Below, piece after piece: positions 29,648-30,443 of a DNA stretch of 30,443 bases. The stretch is from positions 1-30,443 of IMG/VR virus record IMGVR_UViG_3300033149_007244; one strand, 5' to 3'. How positions within the stretch are numbered: position 1 is the first letter of the stretch; every line of letters begins with the position of its first letter. The translations under genes were made by a program, and so were the position numbers. Source of the DNA: a virus. Below the pieces are notes generated by a model. It ran no database searches. It was not told the DNA's origin and saw only the letters and a program-made list of their open reading frames with translations.

Positions 29648-30403
29648 CTATTCGATGACTCTCTGCTGCACGCACTTCAGATAATCAATGTCCAAGTAAT
29701 ATGCATCAGCCGCATCGTTTCTGAGGCCGAAGCCGATATTCATCTCTTCATCTTGACAGATATGAGTAGTCACTGAGCCGGTAGCGATGCAGTACTGATC
29801 ACTGTCTCTGAACACAAACCAGCGGATAGTGCCCTGGCCATCCCAATGAAAGCCTATCCTGTACCATGTGTCATCTTCTAGGTCGAGTGTCGTATCAACG
29901 TCTGTAGCGACGCCGTCAACAGCGGTGGAAAAATACAGATCATCACCGCCATCATCAACATGAAAAACTACATAGTCATTTGGAGCTGTGAAGAACTGAT
30001 TGCCAGTGACAAGCCCGAACCAGAAAGAGCTGTTGTCCGGGTCTTCAACCTTGAATCTAATCTCTGCATAGAGCGGATAACCGTCAACCAGCTTCCAGCA
30101 CTCGCAGCCATAAACAAGCTCATCTTGATCATCTGCATCACCAGCATTAGTTATTCTCAATACTCCGTTGACTACATCAGTGCAGGCCTCAGTAGCAGAG
30201 CCGGAGCCTCTTTCAGTAGTGGTGACTGTCCAGCAGTCTGAATCATAGCAGCAGAAATCTAGCTCTAACCGGTGAGCATCCTGAATGGTGAAGCTTCTGA
30301 ACCAGTCCCACTTATCGTGATTTATATGATAGTTCAGAAAATATATGTCTCTGATGAAGAGCTCTTTGGCATTGTCATCAATGTTAGCATGTGGAAATTC
30401 CAT
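29648..30403 (-). CDS. LamG/concanavalin-like virion protein
   Basis: The 251-residue product starts MEFPHANIDDNAKELFIRDI and then folds as a beta jelly roll: LELDFCCYDSDCWTVTTTE, VVNGVLRITNAGDADD, YAEIRFKVEDPDNSSFWFGL, YVVFHVDDGGDDLYF, WYRIGFHWDGQGTIRWFVF and YYLDIDYLKCV. This is the pattern of LamG or concanavalin-type sugar-binding domains. It is acidic and lies just before the connector gene, where capsid or decoration proteins are usual. A decoration protein that binds surface sugars is likely; the exact position in the virion is unknown. A strong GGAGG site fixes the start; the gene ends in TAG. Confidence 0.65.
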   Translation of the reverse strand: MEFPHANIDDNAKELFIRDIYFLNYHINHDKWDWFRSFTIQDAHRLELDFCCYDSDCWTVTTTERGSGSATEACTDVVNGVLRITNAGDADDQDELVYGCECWKLVDGYPLYAEIRFKVEDPDNSSFWFGLVTGNQFFTAPNDYVVFHVDDGGDDLYFSTAVDGVATDVDTTLDLEDDTWYRIGFHWDGQGTIRWFVFRDSDQYCIATGSVTTHICQDEEMNIGFGLRNDAADAYYLDIDYLKCVQQRVIE

Positions 30404-30443
30404 CTTTTTCCTCCAATAATTTGATTAACTCTTTCTTTGACTT
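30384..30443 (-). CDS. C-terminal end of an upstream gene (runs off the window)
   Basis: One minus-strand frame is open from the window edge and ends in TAA at 30384 with KSKKELIKLLEEKDGISTC, a natural-looking charged helix. It would overlap the start of the LamG-like gene by 20 bases and contain its ribosome site. The piece is too short for a family call, and another frame with an earlier stop cannot be excluded. Confidence 0.35.
   Translation of the reverse strand, partial: KSKKELIKLLEEKDGISTC

Noticed and set aside
1-30443. tRNA or rRNA genes, insertion sequences and attachment sites
   Set aside because: No cloverleaf, rRNA motif, transposase frame, integrase or flanking att-type repeat was recognised by eye in the noncoding gaps.

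Overview
The window is a segment of a tailed double-stranded DNA phage or prophage with long-tailed (siphovirus-type) morphogenesis. The evidence is a colinear run of connector, stopper, HK97 gp10-like, terminator, tube, frameshifted tail chaperone, tape measure, distal tail, hub and fibre genes, all on the minus strand. Shine-Dalgarno sites (GGAGG type), TTGACA/TATAAT promoters, GTG/TTG starts and stop/start overlaps point to a bacterial host with moderately low GC. I cannot name the host. No integrase, large terminase, portal, capsid, holin or DnaB-type helicase is visible. If the genome is circular or terminally redundant, the missing packaging and capsid genes would lie between the left end (an HNH nuclease start) and the right end (a LamG-like virion protein).

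Layout. (a) 1-5742, minus: HNH start, membrane/coiled-coil protein, radical SAM protein, sulfotransferase, an RNase HII gene with an in-frame TAA, a putative helicase loader, a replication initiator, a small gene with an in-frame TAG, and an MT-A70 adenine methyltransferase. (b) 5743-5996: a perfect-consensus promoter followed by a structured leader with an intrinsic terminator and a 12-nt element that can pair into the terminator loop. (c) 5997-9506, minus: ribbon-helix-helix regulator, zinc protein, GIY-YIG nuclease, putative annealing protein, Cas4-like nuclease and small genes. (d) 9739-11165, plus: five small genes including an HExxH metalloprotein, divergent from (c). (e) 11162-23095, minus: tail genes ending in a fibre and a coiled-coil glycosidase. 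(f) 23095-28928, minus: nine genes or gene remnants for sugar transfer, sulfation and methylation, lying between the head-tail connector and the head-tail stopper. (g) 28925-30443, minus: connector, LamG-like protein and the tail of a further gene.

How the parts fit. Region (c) and the genes below the leader supply recombination and replication functions. The late operon builds the neck and tail. The most unusual feature is (f): a glycan-modifying cassette overlapped at both ends with essential neck genes, so it should be made together with the virion. With a second sulfotransferase at 1203-1892 and a virion-type glycosidase at 11162-12265, the phage appears to carry both glycan-building and glycan-cutting functions. 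Three genes carry one lesion each (nonsense, nonsense, frameshift), which suggests decay, strain mixture or sequence errors. TAG ends several intact genes here, so a recoded TAG is unlikely.
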